A DNA stretch of 64,000 bases from Mycolicibacterium sp. CBMA 234 (lineage in GTDB: Bacteria > Actinomycetota > Actinomycetes > Mycobacteriales > Mycobacteriaceae): contig NZ_MPKW01000033.1 in the NCBI RefSeq assembly GCF_009729415.1, positions 269,820 to 333,819 on the forward strand. Direction: 5' to 3'. Under the pieces are notes generated by a model that searched no databases, was not told where the DNA came from, and worked only from the letters and a program-made list of their open reading frames with translations. This document shows, one piece after another, positions 7,240 through 16,464 of this stretch. Both the position numbers and the translations under genes were made by a program. Every line of letters begins with the position of its first letter. Position 1 is the first letter of the stretch.

Positions 7240-8736
7240 ATGACGGATCGGCCCGACTGGAAGCAGACTCTCGAGGACCTCGAGGGCCTGCGGGAACGGA
7301 CCCGAGCGATGGGTGGGCCAGAGCGGTTGGCCAAGCACCATGGCAAGGGCAAGCTCGACGCACGGGGACGACTGAACCACCTGTTGGACCCCGGCACATT
7401 TCGTGAATTCGGCACGCTGGTGGGCGGCGGCATCGCCGCCGACGGAATCGTCACCGGCTCGGGTCTCATCCACGGCGCACCGGTCATGGTCGGCGCCGAA
7501 GACTTCACCACGCTGGCGGGCAGTATCGGGCCGGGCGGCAACGCGAAGCGGTACCGCCTCGCCGAACTTGCTCTGCACGACCGCATTCCGCTGGTGATGC
7601 TGTTGGAGGGCGCCGGATTCCGGCCCAGTGGCGAGCACTACGGCCGCACCCCCACCGACCTGATCGCGCAGGCCCGCTGCTCGGGCCGGGTGCCCACGAT
7701 CTCGGCGGTCCTCGGCCCGTCCGCAGGACACGGCGCGCTCGTCGCCCCGGTGTGCGACTGGACCATCATGAGTCAGCAGGGCGCCATCTTCACCGCCGGT
7801 CCGCCCGTGGTGAAAGAGTCCACGGGCGAGGAGATTTCGAAAGAGGAGCTCGGCGGCCCCGGCGTCGCACTGGCCAGTGGCGTGATCCACAACGGCGCCG
7901 CCGATGACGAGTCCGCCCTCGACGACATCCGTCGCTACCTGTCGTACTTCCCCTCCAGCGCGTGGTCGTATCCGACCGCACTGCCGGCGAACGACGTGTG
8001 CGCACCCCGGCCGACGCCCGAACTGCTCGACGTGGTGCCGCGCGACAACCGCCGCGCCTACAACATGCGCAGTGTGCTCGACGTCGTGTTCGACGCCCCG
8101 GACTGGTTCGAGGTGCAGCCGAAGTTCGGGTCGGCCATCATCTGCGCACTGGCCCACCTCGGCGGTCATCCCGTAGCGGTCGTCGCCAACCAGCCGAACG
8201 TCCTGGCCGGGAGCATCGATGCCGACGCCGCCGACAAGGCAGCGCATTTCATCACCGTGGCCGACTCGTTCCACCTGCCGATCATCTTCTTGGCCGACAA
8301 CCCCGGGATGCTGCCCGGCAGCCGGTCGGAGCGCAGCGGCGTACTGCGCAGCGGCGCCCGGATGTTCGCGGCACAGACCTCGGCGACCACCTTGAAACTT
8401 CATGTGACGTTGCGCAAGGCCTACGGTTTCGGCTCGATGGTGATGTCGCTGTTGGGTTTCGACAATCAAGGGGCGACATTCGCCTACCCCGGCGCGACCA
8501 TGGGTGCGATGAGCGCGGCTGCCCTGAGCCGGGCATCGCACGCCGACGAAGACGCCGAGGCGAAGTTGCGCCGGATGGAACTCGAAGCATCGTTCCGATC
8601 GGCGGGTCACCTCGGCTTCGACGAACTCATCTCACCGGTCGAAACGCGCGACGCGCTGTTGCACGCACTCGAGCGCAGCGTGCGTGCTCGCCAGGCCGCA
8701 CCCGAGCCGGTGTCACGTACCACCATCATGCCGTAA
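7240..8736 (+). CDS. Acyl-CoA carboxylase carboxyltransferase (beta) subunit
   Basis: The 498-aa protein has two crotonase-like halves of a biotin-dependent carboxyltransferase: N-terminal GKLDARGRLNHLLDPGTF, the GPSAGHGALVAP oxyanion loop and FTAGPPVVKESTGEE, then C-terminal PGMLPGSRSERSGVLRSGARM and RKAYGFGSMVM. These subunits move CO2 from carboxybiotin to an acyl-CoA. No biotin carboxylase/biotin carrier (alpha) subunit lies in the window, so a subunit encoded elsewhere must be shared, or the protein has another use. The ATG has a GAGGAA site. First gene of a four-gene plus-strand operon under operator site 1. Confidence 0.88.
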   Translation: MTDRPDWKQTLEDLEGLRERTRAMGGPERLAKHHGKGKLDARGRLNHLLDPGTFREFGTLVGGGIAADGIVTGSGLIHGAPVMVGAEDFTTLAGSIGPGGNAKRYRLAELALHDRIPLVMLLEGAGFRPSGEHYGRTPTDLIAQARCSGRVPTISAVLGPSAGHGALVAPVCDWTIMSQQGAIFTAGPPVVKESTGEEISKEELGGPGVALASGVIHNGAADDESALDDIRRYLSYFPSSAWSYPTALPANDVCAPRPTPELLDVVPRDNRRAYNMRSVLDVVFDAPDWFEVQPKFGSAIICALAHLGGHPVAVVANQPNVLAGSIDADAADKAAHFITVADSFHLPIIFLADNPGMLPGSRSERSGVLRSGARMFAAQTSATTLKLHVTLRKAYGFGSMVMSLLGFDNQGATFAYPGATMGAMSAAALSRASHADEDAEAKLRRMELEASFRSAGHLGFDELISPVETRDALLHALERSVRARQAAPEPVSRTTIMP

Positions 8737-8760
8737 CAGACCTTTCAGGAGCTGGCGTCA

Positions 8761-9711
8761 GTGAAGTTCACCCTCGAATATCCGGCCGAATCCCCCACGG
8801 CCACAGACGGTTTCCTGCACCCCGAGGCCATCCGGCAGGTGTGCCAGCAGGCCGAGGCCTCGTGGTTCTCCGCCGTGGCCCTCAGCGAGCACCCCGCGCC
8901 GTCGGCCAAATGGCGCCTGCACGGTGGGCACGACACCCTCGACCCGATCGCAGCACTCGGGTTCATGGCGGGTGTGACAACAACGATCCGGCTGTTGACC
9001 AACTTGTATGTGCTGCCGTTTCGCAACCCGTATCTGTCGGCCAAGGCGCTGTCGTCGCTGGACCTCGTCTCAGGCGGCCGGCTCATCGCCGGTGTCGGGG
9101 CCGGCTATCTTCGATCCGAATTCGCCGCCGTCGGTGTGGATTTCGACCGCCGCGCCGAACTTCTCGACGAGGCCCTCGCCGCGCTGTGGTCGATCTGGAT
9201 GGACCCCGAGATCCCGGTGTCCGGCTCGGATTTCGCCGCCGTCGGTGACCTCTGGCTGCAGCGCCCCTCGCAACGGCCACATCCTCCGTTGTGGATCGGC
9301 GGCAACGGTCGTGCAGCGATGCGCCGCGTCGTCGCATACGGGACCGGCTGGATGCCCGTGATCTCGCCACCGGAATACGCGGCGAGCATGCGCACCGTCG
9401 CCATTTCCGACGCGCGCCAGTTCGGGGCCGCGGTGGACACGTTGCGTGGCCGCCTCGATGCTGCCGGGCGCGACCCGAACACCCTGGACATCCAGATCTT
9501 GTGTCCCGAGGTGGATCTCGACGACGAGGCCGCTGTGCGGCGCATGCGCGACATGCTCGACGAACTCGCCGGCTACGGCGCCACCTGGGCCGTGGTCCAC
9601 GTCGACGGATCGAGCATCGGCGCGGCAGTCGACTACATCAAAGAGTTCGGCGAAACCGTCATTGCGCAGCCGCGAACAAGGCAGTCACAAACAGAGACAG
9701 GGGCACCATGA
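8761..9711 (+). CDS. F420-dependent LLM-class oxidoreductase (second)
   Basis: The 316-aa luciferase-like barrel protein starts at GTG 8761 (AGGAG upstream). Typical blocks are TTIRLLTNLYVLPFRNP, LVSGGRLIAGVGAGYLRSEF and HPPLWIGGNGRAAMRRVV. Like its relatives it probably uses F420 for a redox step on a cyclic or acyl substrate. Its stop overlaps the ATG of the Rieske oxygenase (ATGA), indicating coupled translation and a shared pathway step. Confidence 0.87.
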   Translation: MKFTLEYPAESPTATDGFLHPEAIRQVCQQAEASWFSAVALSEHPAPSAKWRLHGGHDTLDPIAALGFMAGVTTTIRLLTNLYVLPFRNPYLSAKALSSLDLVSGGRLIAGVGAGYLRSEFAAVGVDFDRRAELLDEALAALWSIWMDPEIPVSGSDFAAVGDLWLQRPSQRPHPPLWIGGNGRAAMRRVVAYGTGWMPVISPPEYAASMRTVAISDARQFGAAVDTLRGRLDAAGRDPNTLDIQILCPEVDLDDEAAVRRMRDMLDELAGYGATWAVVHVDGSSIGAAVDYIKEFGETVIAQPRTRQSQTETGAP

Positions 9712-10700
9712 AGGTTCCGTTCACCTGGAAGGTCACCGGCTGGTTCATGATCGGCTGGGCGCAGGAGTTCGCCGCAGGAGAGGTACGGCCACTGCGGTAC
9801 TTCGGCGAAGACCTCGTCGCCTACCGTGCCGAATCGGGTGAGCTGCACCTGCTCACCGCGCACTGCCGACACCTTGGGGCGCACATCGGACATGGTGGCA
9901 AGGTGGTCGGCGACTGTGTGGAGTGCCCGTTCCACGGCTGGCGGTGGGGTCCTGACGGCTCGAACCAGTACATCCCCTACCAGCCGGACCGCCCCAACAA
10001 AGCGCTGCGGCTGCGGGTGTTCCCGGTGCGCGAACAGTACGGCTGCGTGTTCGCCTGGTACCAGCCCGATGGCAAGGAGCCGCAGTGGGAACTGCCCGAC
10101 CTGTTCGGCAAGTTCCCGCAGTTCCCCACCGACCGCGAGGCGTATTACCGCCCGTACCCGGAGTTTTCGCGGCGCGCCGAGCATGAGCCCGTGCACCCGC
10201 AGATCGTCGCCGAGAACGGGCCGGACAGCGCGCACTTCCATTACGTCCACGGCGCGACCGTCACGCCGGTATGCCTGAACTGGGAGGTCGTCGACGAGGA
10301 GTGGCGGTTCCTCACCGGGTGGCCGGACGCCCGCAGCGACGACCCGGAGAAGATGGCGCTGTACATCCACAGTCATTTCTCGGGCCTCGGCTTCGCGGTC
10401 AGCGCCTTCGAGGGCTCGTCGAACCACCGGCTGATCTTCGCCTGCACGCCCGTCGAGGACGGCTACTCGGACATGTTCTACTCGATCTGGTGGCCTCGCC
10501 GCCCTGGTGACACTTCCGACGTGCCGCCGGCCGAGGTGCGCGAACACGTCGAGAAGCGGTTCCTGCAGACAGTGTGGGAGGACCTCGACATCTGGCGCTA
10601 CCAGGAGTACATCGAGCACCCCGCACTGTCGAAGGCGGACGCGAAACCCTATATGGCCATGCGCAAATGGGCGACGCAGTTCTACGAGACGCCGGCGTGA
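9708..10700 (+). CDS. Rieske non-heme iron oxygenase, KshA/DAF-36-like
   Basis: The 330-aa protein has an N-terminal Rieske [2Fe-2S] domain (Cys53-x-His55 ... Cys73-x2-His76) and a catalytic mononuclear iron site with Asn170, Asp173, His176 and His181 (ENGPDSAHFHYVHG). The CPFHGWRWGPDGSN and IPYQP pattern is typical of the 3-ketosteroid 9-alpha-hydroxylase / cholesterol 7-desaturase branch, so a polycyclic substrate is plausible. A reductase is needed for electrons but none is encoded nearby. It overlaps both neighbours (ATGA and GTGA junctions). Confidence 0.9.
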   Translation: MKVPFTWKVTGWFMIGWAQEFAAGEVRPLRYFGEDLVAYRAESGELHLLTAHCRHLGAHIGHGGKVVGDCVECPFHGWRWGPDGSNQYIPYQPDRPNKALRLRVFPVREQYGCVFAWYQPDGKEPQWELPDLFGKFPQFPTDREAYYRPYPEFSRRAEHEPVHPQIVAENGPDSAHFHYVHGATVTPVCLNWEVVDEEWRFLTGWPDARSDDPEKMALYIHSHFSGLGFAVSAFEGSSNHRLIFACTPVEDGYSDMFYSIWWPRRPGDTSDVPPAEVREHVEKRFLQTVWEDLDIWRYQEYIEHPALSKADAKPYMAMRKWATQFYETPA

Positions 10701-11329
10701 TCGCCAGTCTTTCCGAGCTCGTCGACCCCGCGCACACGGCGATCGTCACGCAGGAATGCCAGGGCGCCATCGTCGGGCCGCAGGCCGGCCTGCGGGTACT
10801 CGCCGATCAGGCACGCCGCGAAGCCATACCCAATATCGCCAGGCTGCTGCCGGCCGCGCGCGCCGCCGGGGTCGGTGTGGTCCACTGCCTCATCCATCGG
10901 CGGCCGGACGGGCGCGGATCCAACGGCAACGCAAAGATTTTCACCGTCGGACGCAACACCGTCGACGTGACACCGGGATGCGCCGGAGCGACGCTGGTTC
11001 CCGAACTCGGCCCGGAGCCAACCGATCTGGTGCTCTACCGCTGGCACGGTATCGGACCGATGGGCGGTACCGACCTCGACGCGGTCCTGCGTAACCTCGG
11101 GGTGTCGACGATCGTCGCCGTCGGCGTTTCGGTGAACCTCGCCATCACCAATCTCGTCATGGACGCGGTCAACGCCGCCTACCGAGTGGTCGTGCCGCGC
11201 GATGCCGTCGCCGGCGTCCCGGCCGACTACGTCGACGCGGTCATCGACAACACCTTGGCGCTACTGGCGACGATCACGACGACCGACGAGCTCGTCGCGG
11301 CGTGGCAGCTGCCGATCAAGAACGGTTGA
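10697..11329 (+). CDS. Isochorismatase-like protein lacking the canonical catalytic triad
   Basis: The 210-aa protein (GTG 10697, GTGA overlap with the Rieske gene) has the isochorismatase/cysteine hydrolase fold, but the Asp-Lys-Cys triad appears changed: AIVTQECQG gives Glu20 where Asp is usual, LYRWHGIGP gives Arg115 for Lys, and GVSVNLAITNLVMDA gives Ala149 for the nucleophilic Cys. The fold seems intact, so it may bind a ligand, act by another chemistry, or be a stabilising partner. The alignment is by eye. Its 3' end overlaps the convergent aldehyde dehydrogenase by 14 bases. Confidence 0.75.
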   Translation: MIASLSELVDPAHTAIVTQECQGAIVGPQAGLRVLADQARREAIPNIARLLPAARAAGVGVVHCLIHRRPDGRGSNGNAKIFTVGRNTVDVTPGCAGATLVPELGPEPTDLVLYRWHGIGPMGGTDLDAVLRNLGVSTIVAVGVSVNLAITNLVMDAVNAAYRVVVPRDAVAGVPADYVDAVIDNTLALLATITTTDELVAAWQLPIKNG

Positions 11330-12779
11330 GCCTGCGTCGGTTTCGCCGGCGCGCCAGCCAGAGCGACAGCTCGGTGCCTGACCGCATCGATTTCGTGAAC
11401 GGCGGCGCCGCACGCCCGGTGATGCTGAACGGCAGGTCGGTGCCCACCACTGACCGGTAATGGCTGAACGTGTCGAAGCCGGCCTTGCCGTGGTAGGCCC
11501 CCATGCCGCTGGTACCGACGCCACCGAACGGCACCGCCGACGGAATCATCTGGGCGGCAAAGTCATTGCGCGCCACCCCGCCACTGCGGGTGTCGCGGAC
11601 GAAGGCCCGGAACTCATCGTCGTCCGGCCCGAACCAGTAGGCGACGAGCGGGGCGGGTTGCCCGTTGAGGTAGTCGACCACGTCGCTGACAGTCGAGTAC
11701 GGTCGCACCACCAGCACCGGACCGAAGATCTCCTCCTCGGTGATGCGCATTCGGCCATCGACGCCGCGGACGATGGTCGGTGCGATCTTGCGGGTGCGCC
11801 GGTTCGGTAGCACCTCGCCGGGCGGGGCGATGGCCTCGACCACGGCACCCTTCTCCCGCGCGTCCTCGATCAACGCAAGCACCCGGTCGAAGTTGGCCTC
11901 GTTGACCGAGGAGCAGTAGTCGTCATTGCCGACGATCGATCCGAACATGGACCGCAATGTGTTTCGCGCCGCATCGACGAACTCACCGAGCCGATCGTCG
12001 GGCACGAAGACATGATCGGGGCTGACGCAGACCTGCCCCCCGTTGATCATCCGGCCCTGCGCGATCCGGGCCGCCGCGCGGGCAAGGTCCGCCGCGCGTG
12101 ACACCACCACGGGATTCTTGCCCCCGAGTTCGAGCGTCACGGGCACCAGGTTGCGACCGGCGGCCTCCGCCACCTTCGCTCCCACCGCGGGTGAACCCGT
12201 GAAAAACAGGTGGTCGAACGGCAATTCGGAAAAGACAGCCGCCACCTCGGGTCCCCCGGTGACGACGGCGAGCTCCGCCGCGTCGAAGTACTTCGGCGCG
12301 AGCGCCTGCATCAACGCCGCCGTCTGTGCGGTGATGTCCGACATCTTGATCATTACCCGGTTCCCCGCCGCGAAGGCGGCAACTGCCGGCAGCACCACGA
12401 GATTGAGCGGGAAGTTCCAGGGACCGATGACCCCGACGACGCCCAGCGGGCACGGCAGTACCTCGGCGCTCAGGCCCAGCACCCGCGCCGCCCGCATCGC
12501 GGTGGTCGATTGCATCCAGTGCGGCACACGCGATCTGGTGTGCTCGATCACGGACATCATGCCGAGGACCTCGGTGAACAATGATCCGGACTTTGCCCTG
12601 GTGCCGTAGTCGGCCGCCATCGCCTCGGCGAAGGCATCGGCATTGTCCAATACGAGCGCGACCAGTCGGTCGATGCGGCCCCGCCGCACCGCCGGCCCGG
12701 GGAATCCGTCGGCCAGAAAGGCTTGCCGTTGACGGTCGAGAATCGCCCGCAACTCCCGCGGTTCGGCGACGTCACCCAT
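11316..12779 (-). CDS. Aldehyde dehydrogenase (coniferyl aldehyde dehydrogenase-like)
   Basis: The 487-aa NAD(P)-dependent aldehyde dehydrogenase has the cofactor/active-site blocks PWNFPLNLVVLP, FFTGSPAVGAKV, LELGGKNPVVV (general-base Glu) and NGGQVCVSPD (nucleophilic Cys), and lacks a separate C-terminal extension as in class 3/coniferyl-aldehyde types. The tail after residue 450 is rich in Arg. It would oxidise an aldehyde to the acid that is then activated by CoA ligases. It is divergent from the second P450 operon with operator site 2 between them. Confidence 0.9.
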   Translation of the reverse strand: MGDVAEPRELRAILDRQRQAFLADGFPGPAVRRGRIDRLVALVLDNADAFAEAMAADYGTRAKSGSLFTEVLGMMSVIEHTRSRVPHWMQSTTAMRAARVLGLSAEVLPCPLGVVGVIGPWNFPLNLVVLPAVAAFAAGNRVMIKMSDITAQTAALMQALAPKYFDAAELAVVTGGPEVAAVFSELPFDHLFFTGSPAVGAKVAEAAGRNLVPVTLELGGKNPVVVSRAADLARAAARIAQGRMINGGQVCVSPDHVFVPDDRLGEFVDAARNTLRSMFGSIVGNDDYCSSVNEANFDRVLALIEDAREKGAVVEAIAPPGEVLPNRRTRKIAPTIVRGVDGRMRITEEEIFGPVLVVRPYSTVSDVVDYLNGQPAPLVAYWFGPDDDEFRAFVRDTRSGGVARNDFAAQMIPSAVPFGGVGTSGMGAYHGKAGFDTFSHYRSVVGTDLPFSITGRAAPPFTKSMRSGTELSLWLARRRNRRRLNRS

Positions 12780-12827
12780 TGGCGGACAGTAGCACTTCGG
12801 GAAACCACCTGCCGCCGCAACGGCATC

Positions 12828-12846
12828 TACTGTAAGCTTTACGGTA
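12828..12846. promoter_or_regulatory. TACTGT-type operator, site 2
   Basis: TACTGTAAGCTTTACGGTA, a near-perfect palindrome (8-base arms, one mismatch), lies between the divergent aldehyde dehydrogenase (12779) and the P450 operon (12875). It is one of six shared sites. Confidence 0.65.
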
Positions 12847-12874
12847 TTAGCAGCCGGATGCCCATCAGTTTGAG

Positions 12875-14083
12875 GTGGTGAGTCTCGTTCAGGACGCCGA
12901 CGTCGACGAGGGTGTCGACCTGTCCCGTGACCCGTACGTCTTTTTCGCCCAGAAGCGCAGGGAATGTGGCGCCTTCCGGGGAAGCGTCATGGACTGGTCG
13001 AACACGCCCGAGGCATTCAAGCCCAAACACCTGTACGCCGCGGTGTCTTTCGATGCCGTCAACCGGGTCTTCCGCGACGGCCGGGTCTTCAACTCGCACA
13101 TCTATGACAGCACCATCGGGCTGTTCATCGGGCCCACCATCCTGGCGATGGAGGGCAAACGGCATTGGCAACACCGCAATCTGGTCTCTGCGGCGTTCAA
13201 GTCGAAATCGCTGGCGCGGTGGGAACCCGAGATCGTGCGGCCCGTCGTCGACGGTCTCATCAATGATTTCGTCAACGCCGGCACGGCCGATCTGGTTGCC
13301 GACTTCACGCTGGAATTCCCCACTCGCGTCATCTCAAAGTTATTGGGGCTGCCCGAAGAAGACCTCCCCTGGTTCCGGCAACGCGCTGTCGAACTGATCA
13401 GCTACTCCGTGAAGTACCAGCGCGCGTTCGAGGCATCGGCCGCACTCAAGGACTACTTCCTGCAACAGATCGAAGCGCGGCGCAGAAATCCGACCGAGGA
13501 CATCATCGGCGATCTGGTCACCGCGGAGATCGACGACGAGAAGCTCAGCGACGAGGCGATCTACTCGTTCCTGCGGCTACTGCTGCCCGCTGGGCTCGAG
13601 ACCACCTACCGCTCGTCGGGAAACCTGTTGTATCTGTTGTTGACTCACCGGGAACAGTTCCAAGCGCTTCAGGACGACCACACACTCGTCGGCGACGCCA
13701 TCGAAGAAGCGCTGCGGTACGAGACACCGCTGACCACCGTGCAGCGCTACGCGACCGAGGACACCGAACTCGAGGGCATCCAGGTGCCGGCGGGCGCCGT
13801 GATCGACGTGTGCATCGGGTCGGCGAACCGTGACGAACGCCGATGGGAGCGCTCCGAGGAATTCGATATCTTCCGGAAACGCCTGCCGCACATCTCCTTC
13901 GCGGCCGGCGAGCACACCTGCATGGGCCTGCATCTGGCCCGGATGGAGACCCGGGTGGCAGTGGAATGTCTGCTCACCCGCCTGACCGACATCGAACTCG
14001 TGACCGACGACGACCCCCACATCTACGGCAATCCTTTCCGTTCCCCGACGGCGCTGCCGGTGAAGTTCAGCGCGGCGGGGTGA
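12875..14083 (+). CDS. Cytochrome P450 (second of two)
   Basis: The 402-aa protein has I-helix LLPAGLETTYRS, ExxR helix EEALRYETP and heme loop FAAGEHTCMG with heme-ligand Cys349. Glu replaces the usual Asp before the TT pair in the I helix, seen in some P450s. Two adjacent GTG codons (12875, 12878) can start translation, with GAGG nearby. It opens a five-gene plus-strand operon (P450, CaiB, thiolase-like, SDR, amidohydrolase) under operator site 2. No redox partner gene is near. Substrate unknown; it is not closely similar to the P450 at 4900. Confidence 0.92.
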   Translation: MVSLVQDADVDEGVDLSRDPYVFFAQKRRECGAFRGSVMDWSNTPEAFKPKHLYAAVSFDAVNRVFRDGRVFNSHIYDSTIGLFIGPTILAMEGKRHWQHRNLVSAAFKSKSLARWEPEIVRPVVDGLINDFVNAGTADLVADFTLEFPTRVISKLLGLPEEDLPWFRQRAVELISYSVKYQRAFEASAALKDYFLQQIEARRRNPTEDIIGDLVTAEIDDEKLSDEAIYSFLRLLLPAGLETTYRSSGNLLYLLLTHREQFQALQDDHTLVGDAIEEALRYETPLTTVQRYATEDTELEGIQVPAGAVIDVCIGSANRDERRWERSEEFDIFRKRLPHISFAAGEHTCMGLHLARMETRVAVECLLTRLTDIELVTDDDPHIYGNPFRSPTALPVKFSAAG

Positions 14084-14087
14084 CAGC

Positions 14088-15314
14088 ATGGTCAAAGTGA
14101 TGGAAGGCGTTCGGGTCCTCGAAGTCGCACAGTTCACGTTCGTGCCGGCCGCCGGCGCCATCCTCGCCGACTGGGGCGCCGACGTCATCAAGGTGGAGCA
14201 CCCGGTGCGCGGCGACACCCAGCGGGGCTTCATCAACATGGGCGGTTTCCAGCTCGACCCCGACCGGCATCCCCTGATCGAGCACCCCAACCGCGGCAAG
14301 CGCAGCGTCGGCATCGACGTATCCACAGCCGGCGGCCAGGAGGTCCTCTACCAGATCGCCAAGACAGCCGACGTCTTCCTCACCAACTACCTGCCCGCCG
14401 CCCGCCAGAAGCACAAATTCGATATCGAACACATCCGCGCGGTGAACCCGAACATCATTTACGCCCGCGGGAGTGCCTACGGCGACAAAGGCCCCGAGCG
14501 CGACGTCGGCGGGTTCGACGGGACCGCGTTCTGGACCCGTAGCGGCGTTGGTCATTCGCTGACGCCCGAGGGACTGGGCGGCGCCTTGTCACAAGGCATT
14601 CCGGCGTTCGGCGACTCGATCGGCGGGGCGAACATCGCCGGCGGTATCTCGGCGGCACTGTTCCACCGCGAGCGCACCGGCGAAGCCGTCGAGCTCGATG
14701 TCTCCCTGCTCAGCACCGCCTGGTGGGCCGCCGGCGCGAGCATGACGCAGGGCATGGAGACGGGCGAGACCATGCGGTCGCTCATGCCGGACGATGCGGG
14801 TCCGAGCGTCAACCCCTTCATGGCCAACTATCTGACGTCAGATAACGAGACCATCAATCTGTGCATCGTCAGCCCGACCGGCTACATCCGCGATGCCTTC
14901 GAACACCTGGGGCTCGCCGAGCTGGCCGATGACCCGCGGTTCAGCGACGTGCTGCCGCTCTTCGAAAACGCCTCGGCGGCGGCAGCTCTCATCAGCGAGG
15001 CGATCCGTGGCAAGCCGTTCGAGTACTGGCGACAGCACCTCAAGACCATGAAAGGTCAGTGGGCGCCATTCCAGAGTTTCCTCGACCTCGCGACCGATGA
15101 ACAGGCCATCGCCAACGACATGATCGTCGAAGTCGAAGCCGGCGTGGGTGAGCAGCCGTTCCGGGTGGTCCGCGGGCCGGTGCAGTTCAACCACGAACCA
15201 CTGAAAACGACCCGCGCCCCGCAGTCCTCCGAGCACACCGAGCTGGTCCTGTCGGAACTCGGAATCGATTGGGACCGTATCGAAGCCCTCAAGAAGGCAG
15301 GAGCCATCGCCTGA
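14088..15314 (+). CDS. CaiB/BaiF-family CoA transferase
   Basis: The 408-aa class III CoA transferase has the conserved start MEGVRVLEVAQF.. and ADWGADVIKVEHPVRGD, NRGKRSVGID, and the FDGTAFWTRSG block where the catalytic Asp forms an anhydride with the acyl group. It moves CoA between acids, which saves ATP compared with a ligase. It follows the P450 by 4 bases, and its stop overlaps the next ATG (TGATG), so the genes are co-translated. Confidence 0.9.
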   Translation: MVKVMEGVRVLEVAQFTFVPAAGAILADWGADVIKVEHPVRGDTQRGFINMGGFQLDPDRHPLIEHPNRGKRSVGIDVSTAGGQEVLYQIAKTADVFLTNYLPAARQKHKFDIEHIRAVNPNIIYARGSAYGDKGPERDVGGFDGTAFWTRSGVGHSLTPEGLGGALSQGIPAFGDSIGGANIAGGISAALFHRERTGEAVELDVSLLSTAWWAAGASMTQGMETGETMRSLMPDDAGPSVNPFMANYLTSDNETINLCIVSPTGYIRDAFEHLGLAELADDPRFSDVLPLFENASAAAALISEAIRGKPFEYWRQHLKTMKGQWAPFQSFLDLATDEQAIANDMIVEVEAGVGEQPFRVVRGPVQFNHEPLKTTRAPQSSEHTELVLSELGIDWDRIEALKKAGAIA

Positions 15315-16459
15315 TGCATGACGTAGCGATCATCGGGGTCGGCCTGCACCCGTTCGGCCGGTTCGAAGGCAAGTCGGCGATGCAGATGGGCGTCGACGCC
15401 ATCTTCGCCGCCGTCGCCGACGCCGGCGTCGAGTGGACCGACATCGGCGCCGCCACCGGCGGCAGCTGGACGGTCGCAAATCCTGACGCCATCGTCGGCA
15501 TGGTGGGCTTGAGCGGCATTCCGTTCACCAACGTCTTCAACGCGTGCGCGACAGCGGCCAGCGCGGTCAAGGCGTGCGCCGACGGAATCCGGTTGGGCGA
15601 CTACGAGATCGGTGTCGCCGTCGGGCTGGACAAGCATCCCCGAGGTGCCTTCACCGAAGACCCGGCCCTGGTCGGCATGCCTAGCTGGTACGCGGAGAAC
15701 GGGCAGTACCTGACCACCCAGTTCTTCGGGATGAAGGCCAACAGATATCTGCATGACCACGGGGTCACACAGCAGACGCTGGCCCGGGTCGCAGCCAAGA
15801 ACTTCCGCAACGGCGCGCTGAATCCGAATGCCTTCCGGCGTAAGCCGATGTCGGAGGACGACATCCTCAATTCGGCGATGCTGAACTACCCGCTGACGCA
15901 GTACATGTTCTGTGCGCCCGACGAGGGCGCCGCTGCGGTGGTCATGTGCCGCGCCGAGATCGCCCACCGCTACACCGACAAGCCCGTCTACCTGCGCGCC
16001 GCCGAAATCCGGACCAGGACCTACGGCGCCTACGAGGTGAACACCACCTTCGCGCCCGTCGAGGAGGACGTGGCCCCGACGGTGTACGCGGCCCGGGCTG
16101 CCTTCGAAAAGGCCGGCGTCGCACCGGAAGACGTCGATGTGATCCAGCTGCAGGACACCGACGCCGGCGCCGAGGTCATCCATATGGCCGAGTGTGGATT
16201 CTGCGAGCACGGAGACCAGGAGAAGCTCCTGGCCGACGGCGCCACCGAGATCGGCGGCAGCATGCCGGTCAACACAGACGGCGGGCTGATCGCCAACGGC
16301 GAGCCCATCGGCGCATCGGGCCTGCGGCAGATCCACGAACTGGTCCGCCAGCTGCGCGGGCAGGCCGGGGACCGCCAGGCACCCGGCGAACCGAAAGTCG
16401 GCTTCGCGCAGTTGTACGGAGCGCCGGGCACCGCCGCGGCCACGATTCTCACGAGGTGA
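15314..16459 (+). CDS. Ltp-like thiolase-fold protein, paralogue of the one at 2990
   Basis: At 381 aa it has exactly the same length as the protein at 2990-4135 and is very similar throughout, with Cys78 (NVFNACATAAS), the HRYTDKPVY segment and NTDGGLIANGEPIGASGLRQ near the C-terminus. It is probably another carbon-carbon bond cleaving (retro-aldol) or thiolase-like enzyme. Unlike its paralogue it has no adjacent Zn-ribbon/OB partner; it could share the one at 4132. Third gene in the P450/CaiB operon. Confidence 0.85.
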   Translation: MHDVAIIGVGLHPFGRFEGKSAMQMGVDAIFAAVADAGVEWTDIGAATGGSWTVANPDAIVGMVGLSGIPFTNVFNACATAASAVKACADGIRLGDYEIGVAVGLDKHPRGAFTEDPALVGMPSWYAENGQYLTTQFFGMKANRYLHDHGVTQQTLARVAAKNFRNGALNPNAFRRKPMSEDDILNSAMLNYPLTQYMFCAPDEGAAAVVMCRAEIAHRYTDKPVYLRAAEIRTRTYGAYEVNTTFAPVEEDVAPTVYAARAAFEKAGVAPEDVDVIQLQDTDAGAEVIHMAECGFCEHGDQEKLLADGATEIGGSMPVNTDGGLIANGEPIGASGLRQIHELVRQLRGQAGDRQAPGEPKVGFAQLYGAPGTAAATILTR

Positions 16460-16464
16460 CAACG

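Noticed and set aside
7150..8610. Minus-strand open frame of 486 codons
   Set aside because: Antisense to the carboxyltransferase gene and without any recognisable domain.
15056..16462. Minus-strand open frame of 468 codons
   Set aside because: Shadow of the CaiB and thiolase-like genes; composition is typical of a reversed frame.
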